64,000 nt of DNA from Pieris napi. Taxonomy: Eukaryota > Arthropoda > Insecta > Lepidoptera > Pieridae. This document shows, one piece after another, positions 1-11,374 of the stretch. A program made the translations under genes and the position numbers. The notes below the pieces were generated by a model. It was not told the origin of the DNA and searched no databases. It was given only the letters and a program-made list of their open reading frames with translations. Every line of letters begins with the position of its first letter. Within the stretch, counting starts at the first letter, position 1. Where the stretch lies: assembly GCF_905475465.1 (NCBI RefSeq), contig NC_062248.1, positions 2,728,001-2,792,000 of the forward strand, in the 5' to 3' direction.

Positions 1-57
1 ACAGATACAGAAATCTGAGACCCAGACCTAAAAAGGTTGCAGCGCCATTGATTTATT
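1..57 (+). repeat. Tail of a tRNA-derived SINE (family A)
   Basis: The first bases match the 3' tail shared by the full family-A SINEs elsewhere in the window (for example the 3' ends at 30211 and 35006): a segment reading gaggcccagac-like, then aaaaaggtt, then agcgccactgat. The head and body must lie left of the window. Confidence 0.75.
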
Positions 58-369
58 TTTTTACTGATGTTTGGTGTCAGATCAGCTACATTAAAAACTG
101 AAAAAAATCAAGATGTAAGCGGTCGTGGGTCGTACCCATAAATAACAATAATAATTAAAGAGAGAAGGCATTAACGTGAAATACTTAAGTGCGAACGAAA
201 CAGAGTATCAGTTTTTCTGTCTCTATTTGCGTATCGGGTTTTATTTGTTTACCACCGAGCCCTTGGTGGTAAACAAGTTTTCACCGCTTACTGATAAATC
301 TGTGAAATCCAAGTCAAACCCATATTTTAAGACTTTATCCTTATAAGAGATGTATTTAAAGTGTCAGTC

Positions 370-440
370 ATGGTGAATTGTTGCATAATTGGTTGTAAAA
401 GCTACAGTGAACGTAAAGAACCAAACATAACCTTTCATCG
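370..440 (+). CDS. First coding exon of a THAP-domain protein (partial)
   Basis: An ATG opens 23 codons ending at a good splice donor (gtaagt at 441). The peptide starts M-V-N-C-C-I-I-G-C and ends N-I-T-F-H-R. This is the usual start of a THAP zinc finger (C2CH), where the first zinc cysteines follow the initiator and a first intron often falls near the conserved F-x-R/F-P region. THAP domains bind DNA and occur in host regulators and in P-element-type transposases. I did not find the next exon (the W-x2-A and C-x2-H part) downstream on this strand, so this may be the start of a gene with a long intron or a relic. It is the only plus-strand host-like exon in the first 10 kb. Confidence 0.45.
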
Positions 441-2218
441 GTAAGTAGCTTATTTTGTCACGACTCAGTAACTTTGTTCAAGAATTATTCATTCAAAAGT
501 CAAAAGTCAAAAAAGTCAAATCATTTATTTCAATTAGACCATCTAAAATGGCACTTTTGAACGTCAAAAAAAAAATATAAAGAAGATTCTAGTTGCCCCT
601 TCCAAAAGGCAGTTTCGTGTGGAGAAGAATGGGCAAGAAACTCCACACTTACTCTTTTAAAATAGGTTTACAATATTTTGTTACATTTGTTAAATAATTA
701 TATGTGAAGACAATGTACTCTTAGAATAAACTACTATACTAAAAAAGTTAGAATACATGTTCCTCACATATTTACAAATATCGAAACCGTAGAATATTAA
801 CATTAAAGAGTAATAAAAAATTTTAAAAAAAAAAACACAACAAAACAGTGTTCGAATTCGAATGTGTATTTTGGTAGATAATAAGCAATCTTCAATGAAT
901 TAAAACTGTAAATACGACATATGTCGATCATTCGCTATCTCACACGCTGTACGCTGATGCCTGGTCTATACCATAGTCCGTCTACGGATTTATTTTAGTT
1001 TTATTTTCGTTTTACATTAGACATTTCATTGACAGTATTTGTATTCCCTATCCACACGAACAACGATTGTTTATGATTTTACGATAACAATATCTGTATA
1101 CGATTTTATGCATTACTAGACAAATACAATGATAAAGTAAAGTTTCATACTAATTCTTATTTAAATATAATTAAAGTTTATATTATATTAGAAATAATAT
1201 AATGTTAATTTTCCTGTTAAGATTAGGAAAATTACTGAGATAAAACAAAATAATAAAGATTAAATTTATATCGTGTTGTAAGCATCAACGAATGTTTTGT
1301 TAATATTATCAATTCGCATTAATAATTTGTTGTACGTTAAAAGTGTGTACCTTAAAATAAAAATGTTAAAAAAAAATAACTTTACTACATTTTACAACGA
1401 ACGATCGAGAAATTTCTATCTTATAATCTCTTTTTCAGCTAATGCAATGTGACCCAAGTAGGTATTACCTACACGATAAAACAAATTTGATATTTAGTTA
1501 TAACCTGATCAAACACAATTAGTTATGGTTAGATTTGGGAACCCTTTTAGAAGTTAGAAGGTGCTAACTCTATACAGAAACGAGACTTTTGAGAAAACGC
1601 TGTGTCACTGTATTTGGTTTTGACAAACGGGAGTGATATTTTGTGTGTTCTTTTCAGAATCCTTCTTTCGTTCTTTCTGAGCCATCATAATGCTGAGCCA
1701 GGGCCAATTACAACCACAGCACATACGCATTACACACTTGAAACGAACCGAAAGGGAAAATTGAAAACAAGAAAATGTTTTTGTTATCTCTCATTATATT
1801 TATTTTTTCGTAGATTATTGGTATTATGTGTGTGTTTTTGTTAATAATAAATTTTGTCTATGTCTAATCTCACCCTTGATGTAGGTACATGGTTAAGGGT
1901 ACGTGCGCGTTTATGTGTTGCTTATCGGTTGTATGTCTCAATATCAATTCAAGTTTTATTATTAATTATAGTTAATAATAATACTTTAATCATAGTAAAA
2001 TATGGTTATAACATAATTGATGTAACTCTAGGCGTTGTGCGTTACTTGGGAGTTCTTCCGTGGTGCATGGTGCTCGTTTAAAACAAAAGGAATATATGTA
2101 ATATAGGAAAACACTTTTTAAAAGATCCTAATCATAAATCTAATGAAACAAAAATCGTGTAAGATATTACGTATGCGTGAGTGCATGAGTATGTGGATGG
2201 GTGTGTGTGCGTATTTGT
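441..2218. other. Non-coding stretch without a recognisable gene
   Basis: AT-rich sequence with no convincing ORF or exon. Bases about 570-720 resemble a decayed LINE 3' end (a cluster reading tgggcaagaaactccac, then a tail). Open frames near 1602-2081 have no family resemblance and no codon signal, and I do not treat them as genes. Confidence 0.5.
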
Positions 2219-2267
2219 ATTCGAGAGTGTGGCTTAGAGTTGTTAATAAGCGTGTAGTGTCTTGCGT

Positions 2268-2525
2268 ATTTTTTTTTTTTTAAAGACAATTCACACCAAT
2301 TGACCGAGTCCCATGCTAAGCTTGTGAAGCTTGTGTTATGGGTACTAGGCAACGGATATACATACATATTATAGATAGATAGACATATAAATACATATTT
2401 AAACACCCAAGACCTAAGCACAACACCAAATGCTCATCACATCGATGTTCGTCTTAGCCGGGGATCGAACCCGGGACCCATGGCTTCGCAGTCAGAGGTA
2501 CCAAGCACTAGACCAATGAGTAGTC
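2268..2525 (-). repeat. tRNA-derived SINE, family B, with poly-A tail
   Basis: On the minus strand the head near 2525 reads like a tRNA: A-box-like tggtctagtgctt and B-box ggttcgatccc (ggttcgatccccggct). About 150 bp of body follows, including a short gata repeat, then an A tail (the T-run near 2267-2281). A fuller copy lies at 17601-17864. The tRNA-like head should carry an internal RNA polymerase III promoter. Confidence 0.8.
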
Positions 2526-2840
2526 ATTTTGTACATGTAAATTTCCAACGAAATTTTATAGTTAAGCTGCATTAAACGCTATCATGAATTGCAGTAGTCG
2601 TTTTAAGTGCCCTTTTGTTTGTAATACCTAAGTGTAGATTAGGTCGTTAGCTGATAGTGAATCTAATCAAACATTGTCTGCGCTCAATTACCCACTTAAA
2701 ATAAGACCGTTTTATCTCTACGTAAATAAAATGGGAGTATTATTCCATCAACAGTTTATTTTTAAACTTGACTAGGGGTCGTTCCTGCTTTGCGTCATTG
2801 TTAATTTATTTTTATATGGTACCTATTAATTTGATTATAA

Positions 2841-2999
2841 AGGTGTTGTGCTTAGATCTTGGGTGTTTAAATATGTATTTATATGTCTATCTATCTATAA
2901 TATGTGTGTATATCCGTTGCCTAGTACCCATAACACAAGCTTCACCAGCTTAGCATGGGACTCGGTCAATTGGTGTGAATTGTCTTTAAAAAAAAAAAA
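2841..2999 (+). repeat. 5'-truncated SINE, family B
   Basis: Matches the body and A tail of family B from the point ggtgttgtgcttag onward, without the tRNA-like head. It lies in inverse orientation to the 2268-2525 copy. The similarity continues past the A tail into unrelated flanking DNA (3000-3049), so the pair arose by duplication and inversion of a locus rather than by two independent insertions. Confidence 0.75.
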
Positions 3000-3523
3000 C
3001 GCAACTACACGCTTATTAACAACTCTTAGCCACACTCTCGAATACACAGAACTTATGTGAAATTCTTTAATTGTGCTGCAACGCACAATAAATTACCGTT
3101 CTAGCTATTTCATTATTATAAAAAAAATACGCGTAGAATTGATAGCTCCTTCCGTTTTTTGAAGTTTGTTTAAATTATGGCATTCAGTAACTAACAGGTT
3201 TTAGAATTAATTTAAATCAAGGGAAACGGAAACGGAATAGAATTAAATACGGAAGCGGAAAGTCGGATCGTAACGCACCCCGGTACTCTGTAACTCTCAA
3301 TTGAATTTAATCTTCAATTTTCGTACTGCGCAATCACAAAACGCTCAGCGCTACGGATATTAGGAGAACCTTCAAATGGTATCGTTATAACTAAAGACAG
3401 GATACTTGGACTAGAGTTGGTGTTGAGGAATCAGAAGTCATTCTTTTTTTTCAGGCGTCTACCCCTATGTACTAACGTATATAACGCGTCCAGTCTCATT
3501 ACACTAATCAAACAAACAAACCG

Positions 3524-3778
3524 CAATAACCTATTTAGGTCTGGGCCTCAGATATTTGTATTTGTTTCATGATTAGCCTCAGCCTCCTGTGCCTGATATA
3601 CGCCGTCGACTGTTTGGGTCTAGGACAAGCCGGTTTCCTCACGATGTTTTCCTTCACCGTTCCAGCGAATGTTAAATGCGCACAAAGATAGAAATTCCAT
3701 TGGTACACAGCCGGGGATCGAACCTACGACCTCAAGGATGAGAGTCGCACGCTAAAGCCACTAGGCCAACACTGCTCA
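3524..3778 (-). repeat. tRNA-derived SINE, family A
   Basis: Near full-length copy on the minus strand. The tRNA-like head at the right end has an A-box-like tggcctagtggctt and a B box (aggttcgatcccc). The body contains the conserved gccgtcgac and aaccggtttcctcacgatg blocks, and the tail reads gaggcccagacc. It is very similar to the copies at 25091, 29957, 34751, 52301 and 60391. Confidence 0.85.
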
Positions 3779-3889
3779 ACACTAATCAAAACAATAGTAA
3801 AGAATCTAAAAGTCGAATACCATCCGTATCACTACATACTTCGATGTTCGTCGTTCCACAACTGAGCGTTTTTAAGGCATTTTTTGCCG

Positions 3890-4083
3890 CTACCACTATG
3901 TGAAACCAGCTGCCCACTGAAGTATTTGCGAACCAATTAGACTAAGGGTCTTTTAAGAAAAGAGCGTACTAATTCTTATAAGGCCGGCAACGTAGTTGCG
4001 AGCCTTCTGGCAATACAAGTGTCCATGGGCGGCGGTATCACTTAACGTCAGGTGAGCCTCCTACCCGTTTGCCACCTATTACA
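3890..4083 (+). repeat. Non-LTR retrotransposon 3' end (family with ggcggcggtatcac)
   Basis: Contains the block aaggccggcaacg, then cgagccttctgg, gtgtccatgggcggcgg and aggtgagcctcctacccg. Related segments lie at 6880-7000, 7505-7617, 7897-8069 and 53835-53980. In Lepidoptera this block is a common LINE 3' terminus. Here it is a short 5'-truncated copy and the nearby open frames are accidental. Confidence 0.65.
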
Positions 4084-4090
4084 TAAAAAT

Positions 4091-5047
4091 CAGCTGCGAC
4101 ATGATAAGTTTGATCATAGTTAGTTTTCTTGTTATTTATATTTTATAAGGATAATGAGTGACGTAAAAAATAATAATTGAGGCGGGCGCGCAAACTGTAT
4201 CAAATAGCCACAGCCTTCTCCATAAAATGTGAAAATTAAAAAAAAATTTAATGTTATTTTAATGCTAATAAAATTTTAGCCTTGTTTATTAGATTTCGAT
4301 GTAAAGGTCAGTCTGCCTGTACGAAATTTGTAAAAAAAATATTCAGTATATACGCGTGTATGTTTGGTGTTAATTATGACACAAGATATTTATTTTGTAT
4401 ACAGACTGACACGTCCATTTCATTATATCTAGATGAAAATACTTTGTTATTTGTATTTTTCCTCGAACGTAATGGAATTTCTTTGTTTTCTATTTTCTCA
4501 TTAGCGCTCTTGTCAACGTGTATTGATGTTATGATTTTAGAGTCTCAAAAATACAGATTGCTTGAGGAAAAAAGACAGAAAATTTTAAAATAAAAATGCT
4601 AAAATTAGTTTCCTTGTAAAGCCTAGCCTACCAGTGAACTCCACGAACAGACTTATTACCCTCATTAGCACTCAGTATGATCCATCCAGGTTAATTTCTG
4701 GAGGATCACTTGGCCGAAATATTGACTATTGACTTAAATTTTGAAGTTACAAAAAATAACGCTGAAACATATTTGGACATACACATGAGTGATTTTGATG
4801 TTGGCAATGCCCGGTGTTTGTGAAACTTACTTCCCATTGAACTTATCTAATACGACTTCGCCTTCAAGAAAATACTTTTCTTGTATTTTCCCAAGGTTAT
4901 TGTGCGACCTCAATTGCCATATTTGCTTAAAACCATAATTAATTGGACACATAGCACATTGATCTTTATCGTACTAAAATATTAACAGATTGACGCGGGA
5001 ATATAAAATGTAAGGATTCTTTGAATATTCCTATATTTAGAAATAAA
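4091..5047. other. Non-coding; one unexplained 103-codon open frame
   Basis: An open frame at 4282-4593 (+) begins with TTG. It encodes a mixed hydrophobic peptide with no motif I recognise, and there is no splice or promoter context. I see no other structure here. Confidence 0.4.
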
Positions 5048-5417
5048 CTAGCTGACCCGGCAAACGTTGTTTTGCCATGTATATTATTTCTAGGAAACAT
5101 TTTTTTAGTTCAATAACATAACTATCTACAATAATAAAAATAGGGGTTGATCGTAGAGGGGTGAATTTAGGGGTTGTATGTTTTTTTATGCTGTATCATA
5201 AAAAAATAAAAACAAAAAAAAATGTCTAAAAAAGAAAATAATTTATAATAGTAATTTTGCGGGGTGGACACACCTTATCACTTAGGGGTTTTAAAGATAG
5301 ATAGTAGGCCATTCTCAGACTTACTGAATATGCATAAAAAAAATTCGTAAGAATCGGGCGAGCCGTTTCGGAGTGTTTGGGAACGAACATTGTGACACGG
5401 GAATTTTATATATTAGA
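5048..5417 (-). mobile_element. Helitron-like non-autonomous element, family H1
   Basis: Read on the minus strand it starts TCTAATATATAAAATTC, has the block ctccgaaacggctcg with gattct, and ends with acgtttgccgggtcagctag. It is flanked by A on the left and T on the right, as expected for Helitron insertion between A and T without target duplication. Five other copies are in the window (11033, 22987, 35705, 45609, 53043). Confidence 0.6.
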
Positions 5418-6001
5418 TAACGTTAACTACTATAGATAGATAGATAGATTAACGTATATATCAACTAAACTTTAACGGAATTCAGCCTTTGAAAATTTAT
5501 TTATGGAACATTATAGTTCAATAGCCTCAACAAATTTAGTTGGTTGTAGGCAATTATTATCAGGATTTTAATTCTTAAACGCAGGTTTCCGTATGGGAAG
5601 TATAAAATTTTTGCATGGCACACGTGTTAAGTCTGTGCTATTACTGCTCAAAATTTAAGTCTGGTTATTTCCCTGACCCGAAAGTTGTCTAAGGTAGTTG
5701 AGATTGGCTACAGACAGACAAACTCTCCCACAGTTTCCTTATTATAATAACTTGTTAAGCTTACAACGTCTTCTCAATAAAGTTACGAAGTGCAGCTTGT
5801 ATCAAGTTTAGATTTAAGCAAGCATTACATTTAACTTAGAATTACGGTTCACTTGTGCATTGCTTAAACTAAGACCGGGCACAACATTCAGACACTCCAA
5901 TTAGTACTTACTAATTAGTCCCATAAGGCATCTTAGTATTTCCACCAAACTAGTTGAGTGATATTTAATAATGATACATTGAACCAAAGAGGTTATCTAT
6001 A
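5418..6001. other. Non-coding, no feature seen
   Basis: AT-rich sequence with a short (gata)n tract near 5432-5449. No exon of the transporter family was recognised here on the minus strand, although exons 5-7 of gene A would be expected somewhere below 8176. Confidence 0.5.
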
Positions 6002-6478
6002 TCTATATATTATATAAAAATGAAACCCGTTTTCCGTTGTCACGACATAACATGAAAACGGCTTGACCGATTTGTCAGATTTTTTTTTGTTGTGTTTGTA
6101 ATTGTCAGGAGAAGGTTCTTATAAATGAAAAAAATTGCGTGGAAAATTAGAAAATTTAAGAATACTTAACCACCATACAATTCGAACTTTTTGATGTAAC
6201 CTTATGGCGTTTGACATAACATTGACAGAATGCGTGCTGCAAATATCGTCAAAGAGGATGTAAGAAAAATTAATATCGTTTAAAATAAATGCTTCGATCG
6301 GAGTTATTATATTGATAATATAATAATATGCGAGCCAGAAAAACAAACAAAGAATGTTGTTTAACATAAAGCATTAGAATAATAAACACTTTGTTTCTGA
6401 AATGTTTTTTAATTAATTATACCAATTTGAAATCAATATTCATAGTTAAGACAGGACAATGTCTATCGGGTCCGCTAG
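6002..6478 (+). mobile_element. Helitron-like non-autonomous element, second family
   Basis: Starts TCTATATATTATATAAAAAT, followed by cgttttccgttgtcacg and aacggcttgaccgattt, and ends atgtctatcgggtccgctag followed by T. The TC...CTAG ends and A/T flanks are Helitron-like, and the internal sequence differs from family H1. No Rep/helicase coding was seen. Confidence 0.5.
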
Positions 6479-6879
6479 TACCAATATATTTTCGTAAAGC
6501 AATAAAAGAATGAAGTTCCAATTGCAATTTTGTTACAGAACATTTTTAAAATTCGAACTTATTGCTGTCTCAAAGTATGATTTACTAGGTAGAATCTGGA
6601 TGAGGGTTTAATCAAATTTGAGTATCCAATTTGGATTATTATGTCACTGAGATAAGGATTAGGAGTTAGGACCAGTGCCTGGGGTCAAGGATATTTTAAT
6701 TACCATAACAACAATATTATTAAGAGCCCTACGGATTTGGTACCCATTGGGAATGTTCGATATTTAAAGAATAGTGCTAAAAACAAATGAAGCCATCATT
6801 TGTTTTTTTCTTCATAGGCAAGGACGTTGCTTATGCAAGCGATTTTAGGATTAAATGATGGACTCCTTACTTTTTTACA

Positions 6880-7000
6880 GACCAGGTGGAAACGGGCCTC
6901 CGCCCATGGACACTCTCGATGCCAGAGGGCTTGCGAGTGCGTTGCCGGCCTTTTAAGAATGTATACGCTCTTTTCTTAAAGGACCCTACGTCAAGCCAAG
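6880..7000 (-). repeat. Non-LTR retrotransposon 3' end fragment
   Basis: Minus-strand copy of the 3890-4083 family: cgcccatggacactctc, gccagagggcttgcgag, gttgccggccttttaag. It produces accidental open frames on both strands that are not genes. Confidence 0.6.
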
Positions 7001-7504
7001 CCAAGTGCCAAGGTTCATTACACCCTCCACCCCAAGGCAGTCGTGCCGTGGGAACGCATTTCCCCAAGGAAAAAAAGGAAGAAAAGGTTTCATTAGATGC
7101 ATCAAGTCGCTGAACTAATATATACAAAAGGATGAAAAATCTATCACTAATCAGCCACTCACATCTTAACCATTGTACACGAAAAACACTGTGTTATATT
7201 ATTTTAGTGAATTCTGCATTAATTGGTTATCGTAATAATGAGTCTAAATAATGAGCTTACAGTGTTATTCATTATCGACGCGCTATCCGAAAGTGCTCAA
7301 TGTTAAATTATGTATTTTAAATTGAGTAATTGGTTGATTATAAATGTTGATAATATCAATAGACGAGTGGCGGAAGCGTGGAATATTACGCTCTGAGGTG
7401 CGTTTAATACACTAATGGAATTTATTATTCTATTTCTTATTCCGGAGTTAGCATAGGGTAAAGGCATGAGGAAACGGGCGTCTTAGACCCGAACATTTTT
7501 TTTA

Positions 7505-7617
7505 AATGGGCAGGAGGTTTACCTCATGGTAAGTGATACAGTCACCAGACACTCACATAGCTAGAAGGCCCGCTAGTACGTTGCCGGCCTTTTGAGAATT
7601 TGTACGCTCTTTTCTTG
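7505..7617 (-). repeat. Non-LTR retrotransposon 3' end fragment
   Basis: More diverged minus-strand copy of the same family (gggcaggaggtttacctcat, then acgttgccggccttttgag). Confidence 0.55.
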
Positions 7618-7776
7618 TGATTAAAAACCGCTCAACGACGTATAGACACAGAAGGATGATTACCGACTTTTGTATAAAATAATAGGAATATAGGCAATGC
7701 AATCTAACTGTTTATATAAACTACTATACATTGACGGCCTTATTATAAATAGTACTACGTAATTGGCACGGTATTA

Positions 7777-7824
7777 GTTGCCATGGTTACTATTCTATTT
7801 ATATACAACCGTAACCATGGTAAC
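7777..7824. promoter_or_regulatory. Paired X-box-like palindromes (RFX-type sites)
   Basis: GTTGCCATGGTTAC at 7777-7790 and GTAACCATGGTAAC at 7811-7824 fit the RFX X-box pattern (RYYNYY, short spacer, RRNRAC). They lie 20 bp apart and form an inverted pair. A similar pair lies at 23648-23701. They may bind RFX factors or be the termini of a small repeat. Confidence 0.4.
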
Positions 7825-7896
7825 CAACGCGGAACATTAATTCACGATTAAAAATAAAAACACAGATTTATTTAACTAAGATACCTTTTTTTTATA

Positions 7897-8069
7897 GCAC
7901 AGGGTTCTCACGTGATGTTAAGTGATATCGCCGCCCATGGACACTCTCAAAGCCAGAGGGCTCGCGAGTCCGGTGCCGGCCTTTTAAGACTTGGTACGCT
8001 CTTTTCTTGAAGGACCCTAATTCGAATTGGTTTGGAAATACTTCAGTGAGTAGCTGGTTTCACATAATG
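7897..8069 (-). repeat. Non-LTR retrotransposon 3' end fragment
   Basis: Longer minus-strand copy of the 3890-4083 family. It includes the upstream block complementary to cgaaccaattagactaaggg and gaaaccagctgccc. It ends about 105 bp from exon 4 of gene A. Confidence 0.6.
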
Positions 8070-8175
8070 GCGGCAAAAACTATCTACGTTCAGCTATGGG
8101 ATGGACGTCGAGATGATATGGAGGATCGTGTTCTGCCTCGACTCCGATAAAGTAAAAATTAAAAAAATAACTCAC

Positions 8176-10507
8176 CTAAATATATTTCTAGATCATTCCT
8201 CGCAAATCCATACGCAAAAGAGGCGACGATCTTACTCATACAGGAAATGGCTCCCAACATCGTGTCGTGTATTTTCAGGTAGCTACTAAAAAGACTCATT
8301 GAAAAGGCGGTACCTAAAAACAAAACAATAATTTATTACAAACGAAAAACATCTAAAACATCAGTGGCACTACGATCATTTGCCTCGGATTTCTGTATCT
8401 GTTTCTTTTGGCGCGTTAGGGAAAAATGATGAGAGTAAATTTTAACGATGAGCGCGCATACCGTCTCAAAAAACCGACACCCGCACACCGTCACAAAAAA
8501 CCGACACCCTGAAGTTAGCATAGTCAACTTTTTAAAATAAAAAATGACCAATTCTTTAATTATGTAGAAATATTTTTTTTGTGGTATTTAACTAAGCTTT
8601 ATTTAACTAGATAATGCGTTTTAATAAAACTTTCAATGTATTAAATACCTTTTTTCTATTATTAGTGTCGTTTTTTCTACAAACAACAGATTTGAATTTT
8701 TTAAATTTTTAAAATGATTTCTATCTTGTTACGCAAAAGAAGTATAACTTCTAACGCGTGTACATAAGACACACACATATTTTGTTTTTAAACAGTTAAG
8801 TGACCAGCCTTCTTTGTCTGACAGCCGTTGATTTATGTACCAAGCTGATTTTTTCATAATGTATTCCTTCACCGTAAGCGTGTGTTATATGCAGACATAG
8901 AAATTTCATTGTTTCAACCGTGATTCGAACGCACGACCTCTGAAGAGGCGCAGCTCAAGCGACTCTGTTTTTTTAATAAATTGCTGTATGTATAAACCAA
9001 TGTTCGTTTTACATATCCTACTTGTACTTATGTATGGGTAAGAAATTAATAATATTCAACCAAAGTCACGAATATCAACTAGTTAAACTCACCAATTAAA
9101 TTCGTAACGATGCTGTATGTTGACCAAATACTGTACTTCATTTCATCCCAATTAAACCTTAATCTCACGAATAAATACATGATCGTATATTCACCTGAAA
9201 AAATAATGGTTGTATACTATAAATGAACGAATAACAACAACTCTATAATAATATTAAAAAATTATTATCGAGTTTGACGAAATTCATCTATTAAACTAAA
9301 TATTATGTGCTTTGTGTCTACAGTTTAATAATAATATGAAGACTTTGAAAGATAGGGTTGCTAATAATAAATTAATTACATTCTCTTAATACTTAAATAC
9401 ATATTAATAGACAATATCTTCTATACAAAGTCACAGGCATCTAAGGTTTTAAGAAATAAATAAATTTAATTTACCCTGCAATGGTCCGAAAACAACAAAA
9501 ACCACGAACAGCAATAGACAAACATGAAGGCGTCTGTTTCCTGTTCCTTTTTTAAAAGCCACTTTAAACGTTTCAGTTACTAAGCCGAAGTCGAAAAACT
9601 CCACAATGAAACCAACCACTCCACTGTATTTCTGTGAAAATATTTTTGTTTAAATATAACATTGAATATTTACGTTTTAATCCAGTAACATTGTACTTAC
9701 TTTATCAACCTTTTTTGGCTTAGGATCCTCTAGATAAAATATACCATACAGTAAGCTGAATACATAAAGTGATCCCGATATAGAAAAAATACCATAATAG
9801 CCAATTTCTCTCAAAAGGATTCCACTTAAGGCACTTCCAATGGGATATCCCAAAGACATGCAAAGGTTGACAATACCGACTCTATAAGTTCTTTCTTCGA
9901 CTGTTGTTATATCACAAATGTAACTAAACACACCAATAAAATTCGTATACCAACCACCAGTTAATGCCGGAAATATTGACTCAGTAAGGGCAGCCACCTC
10001 AGCCGGAAGTTCGTAAAAGAAATATGTGTTTATAATAAAACCGATACAGGTCAAGAACTCGCCAAAGATTGGCATTAGAATACACGCTTTTCTTTTACCG
10101 GTTTTATCACTCCACGCTCCAACGAATAGAATGATGAAAACTGGAAACGCTGTTTGGATAATGTTCTTCCAAGCTTGTATACTAGCGATCAGTGTTTGTA
10201 CTTCCTTTTCATAATACTCGTAGTTCTCTGTCTTCCTAGCTTTTAAAGCTTCGCAGACTTCGGTGCTGTAATTAAGGTTAACCAGACATGCTTTTTCTAA
10301 ATTCAAATTCTGTGTCGCTATAGATGCTAGAACACTAGGCATAATGTAACATGCCATTATTGGTTCTACCGTGACATTATCCTTTATGACTTTTAATTTT
10401 TCTAATAATGTTCTTTTTTTAGGTACAACATTTTGTGTGTCATTTAATGGCGTTTCTTCGTTTTCTTTTTCTTCTGGTTTCCCATCTATTAAATCTGGTT
10501 TTCCCAT
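8176..10507 (-). CDS. SLC46-type MFS transporter, gene A (exons 1-4; 3' end not found)
   Basis: Polytopic plasma- or endomembrane transporter of the SLC46/proton-coupled folate transporter family; substrate unknown. Coding exons on the minus strand are 9701-10507 (phase 0), 9475-9631, 9093-9194 and 8176-8313, each with AG/GT borders. They give 401 codons in frame, with lengths equal or close to those of B-D. Exon 1 encodes a charged N-terminal tail, T-V-E-P at about residues 46-49, TM1, an external loop with Cys74 and Cys85 and a N-x-S sequon at 79, MFS motif A (GAWSDKTGKRK, 130-140), and TM2-6. Exons 2-4 give the central loop and TM7-9. The start follows gacaATGG, a fair insect context. Exon 4 ends at donor gtgagt in phase 1. 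No exon matching exons 5-7 of B-D was found in 1-8175, so the gene either runs beyond base 1 (intron over 8 kb) or is truncated. No internal stop or frameshift was seen. Confidence 0.85.
8801..8966 (-). repeat. Diverged SINE, family A, inside gene A intron 3
   Basis: Old copy: gattcgaacgcacgacctc (B-box side), ttccttcaccgt, and gaccagccttct are recognisable, but many positions are changed. It lies between exons 4 and 3 of gene A. Confidence 0.55.
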
Positions 10508-11032
10508 TGTCGGAACTGTTAGAATCCTTTCGCAATGTCACATTTCTTGGTGTGTTCTGTCTATCATCTAGACGAGTAATGAAGATTAAAGCAAATAAGT
10601 AAGCTAAAACCCGTATTTGCTTTTCGATTACATGTATTGCGCTTTTCAGTGTTTACATAAACATTTGCTGATAAAGAGAATCTTAACTACCGTCAAGGCT
10701 GCAGTTATTTATATATGAAATAATCTTGAAGTTAAACATTAATTAGATTTATGTCTTTGACACTTCATTACATAACAATGAAAAACGATGATTACATTTA
10801 ACAGGACAGCATTCCACTAACAATTGATCTCAGGCTACTCTAGTAAGAGAAATTATGAAATGAAAACGGAAAAGTTTAGAAGAAAGAAAAAGAGCACATA
10901 ACTTAGATATTGTGATAAATTAGATAATGAAGTGTACATTTAAAGAAAAGCTGAAAGGTTCATAAATTATGATGACGCATTTAGGAATGTCAGATGAACA
11001 AATAATCTATCATAAAGATCTTATATCTATCA
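10508..11032. promoter_or_regulatory. Upstream region of gene A
   Basis: No TATA box at a usual distance was seen. GATA-type cores occur at 10671 (tgataaag) and near 10911-10935 (tgataaattagataatg). Such sites are common by chance in AT-rich DNA, so this is only a candidate promoter region. Confidence 0.25.
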
Positions 11033-11374
11033 TCTATAAACATAAAATTCTCGTGTCACTATGTTCGTTCAAATACTCCTCCGAAACGGCTCGACCGATT
11101 CTTATGAATTTTTTTATACATATTCAGTAAGTCTGAGAGAGTAGCCATCTCATTCAACATCCTAATACCTAAGTGATAAGGGATGTCCACTCCATAAAAT
11201 TTGTTTTTATTTTTTTATTATACAGCATACAAAAATATATACAACACCTAATTTTCACCCCTCTACGATCAACCCCTATTTTTTATTATAGTAGATAGTT
11301 ATTTTTATTGAACTAAAAAAAATGTTTCCTAGAAATAATATACATGGAAAAACAACGTTTGCTGGGTCAGCTAG
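11033..11374 (+). mobile_element. Helitron-like element, family H1
   Basis: Plus-strand copy beginning TCTATAAACATAAAATTCTC and ending gtttgctgggtcagctag before T, with the conserved cgaaacggctcgaccgattc block. It lies between genes A and B. Confidence 0.6.

Larger units (their letters stand above)
2219..3049. repeat. Long inverted repeat built from duplicated SINE plus flank
   Basis: Left arm about 2219-2424 and right arm about 2846-3049 are near-complementary over roughly 205 bp, separated by about 420 bp. The arms contain the family-B SINE body, its A/T tail, and about 45 bp of non-SINE flank (gagtgtggcttagagttgtt on the left, its complement on the right). Confidence 0.75.

Noticed and set aside
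4780..4835. Candidate gene A exon ending at a gtaagt donor near 4825
   Set aside because: The encoded peptide does not match any exon of the SLC46-type paralogs and no acceptor of the right phase is present upstream.
6867..7127. Overlapping open frames on both strands
   Set aside because: They lie on a GC-richer LINE 3' end that recurs four more times in the window; the frames are accidental.
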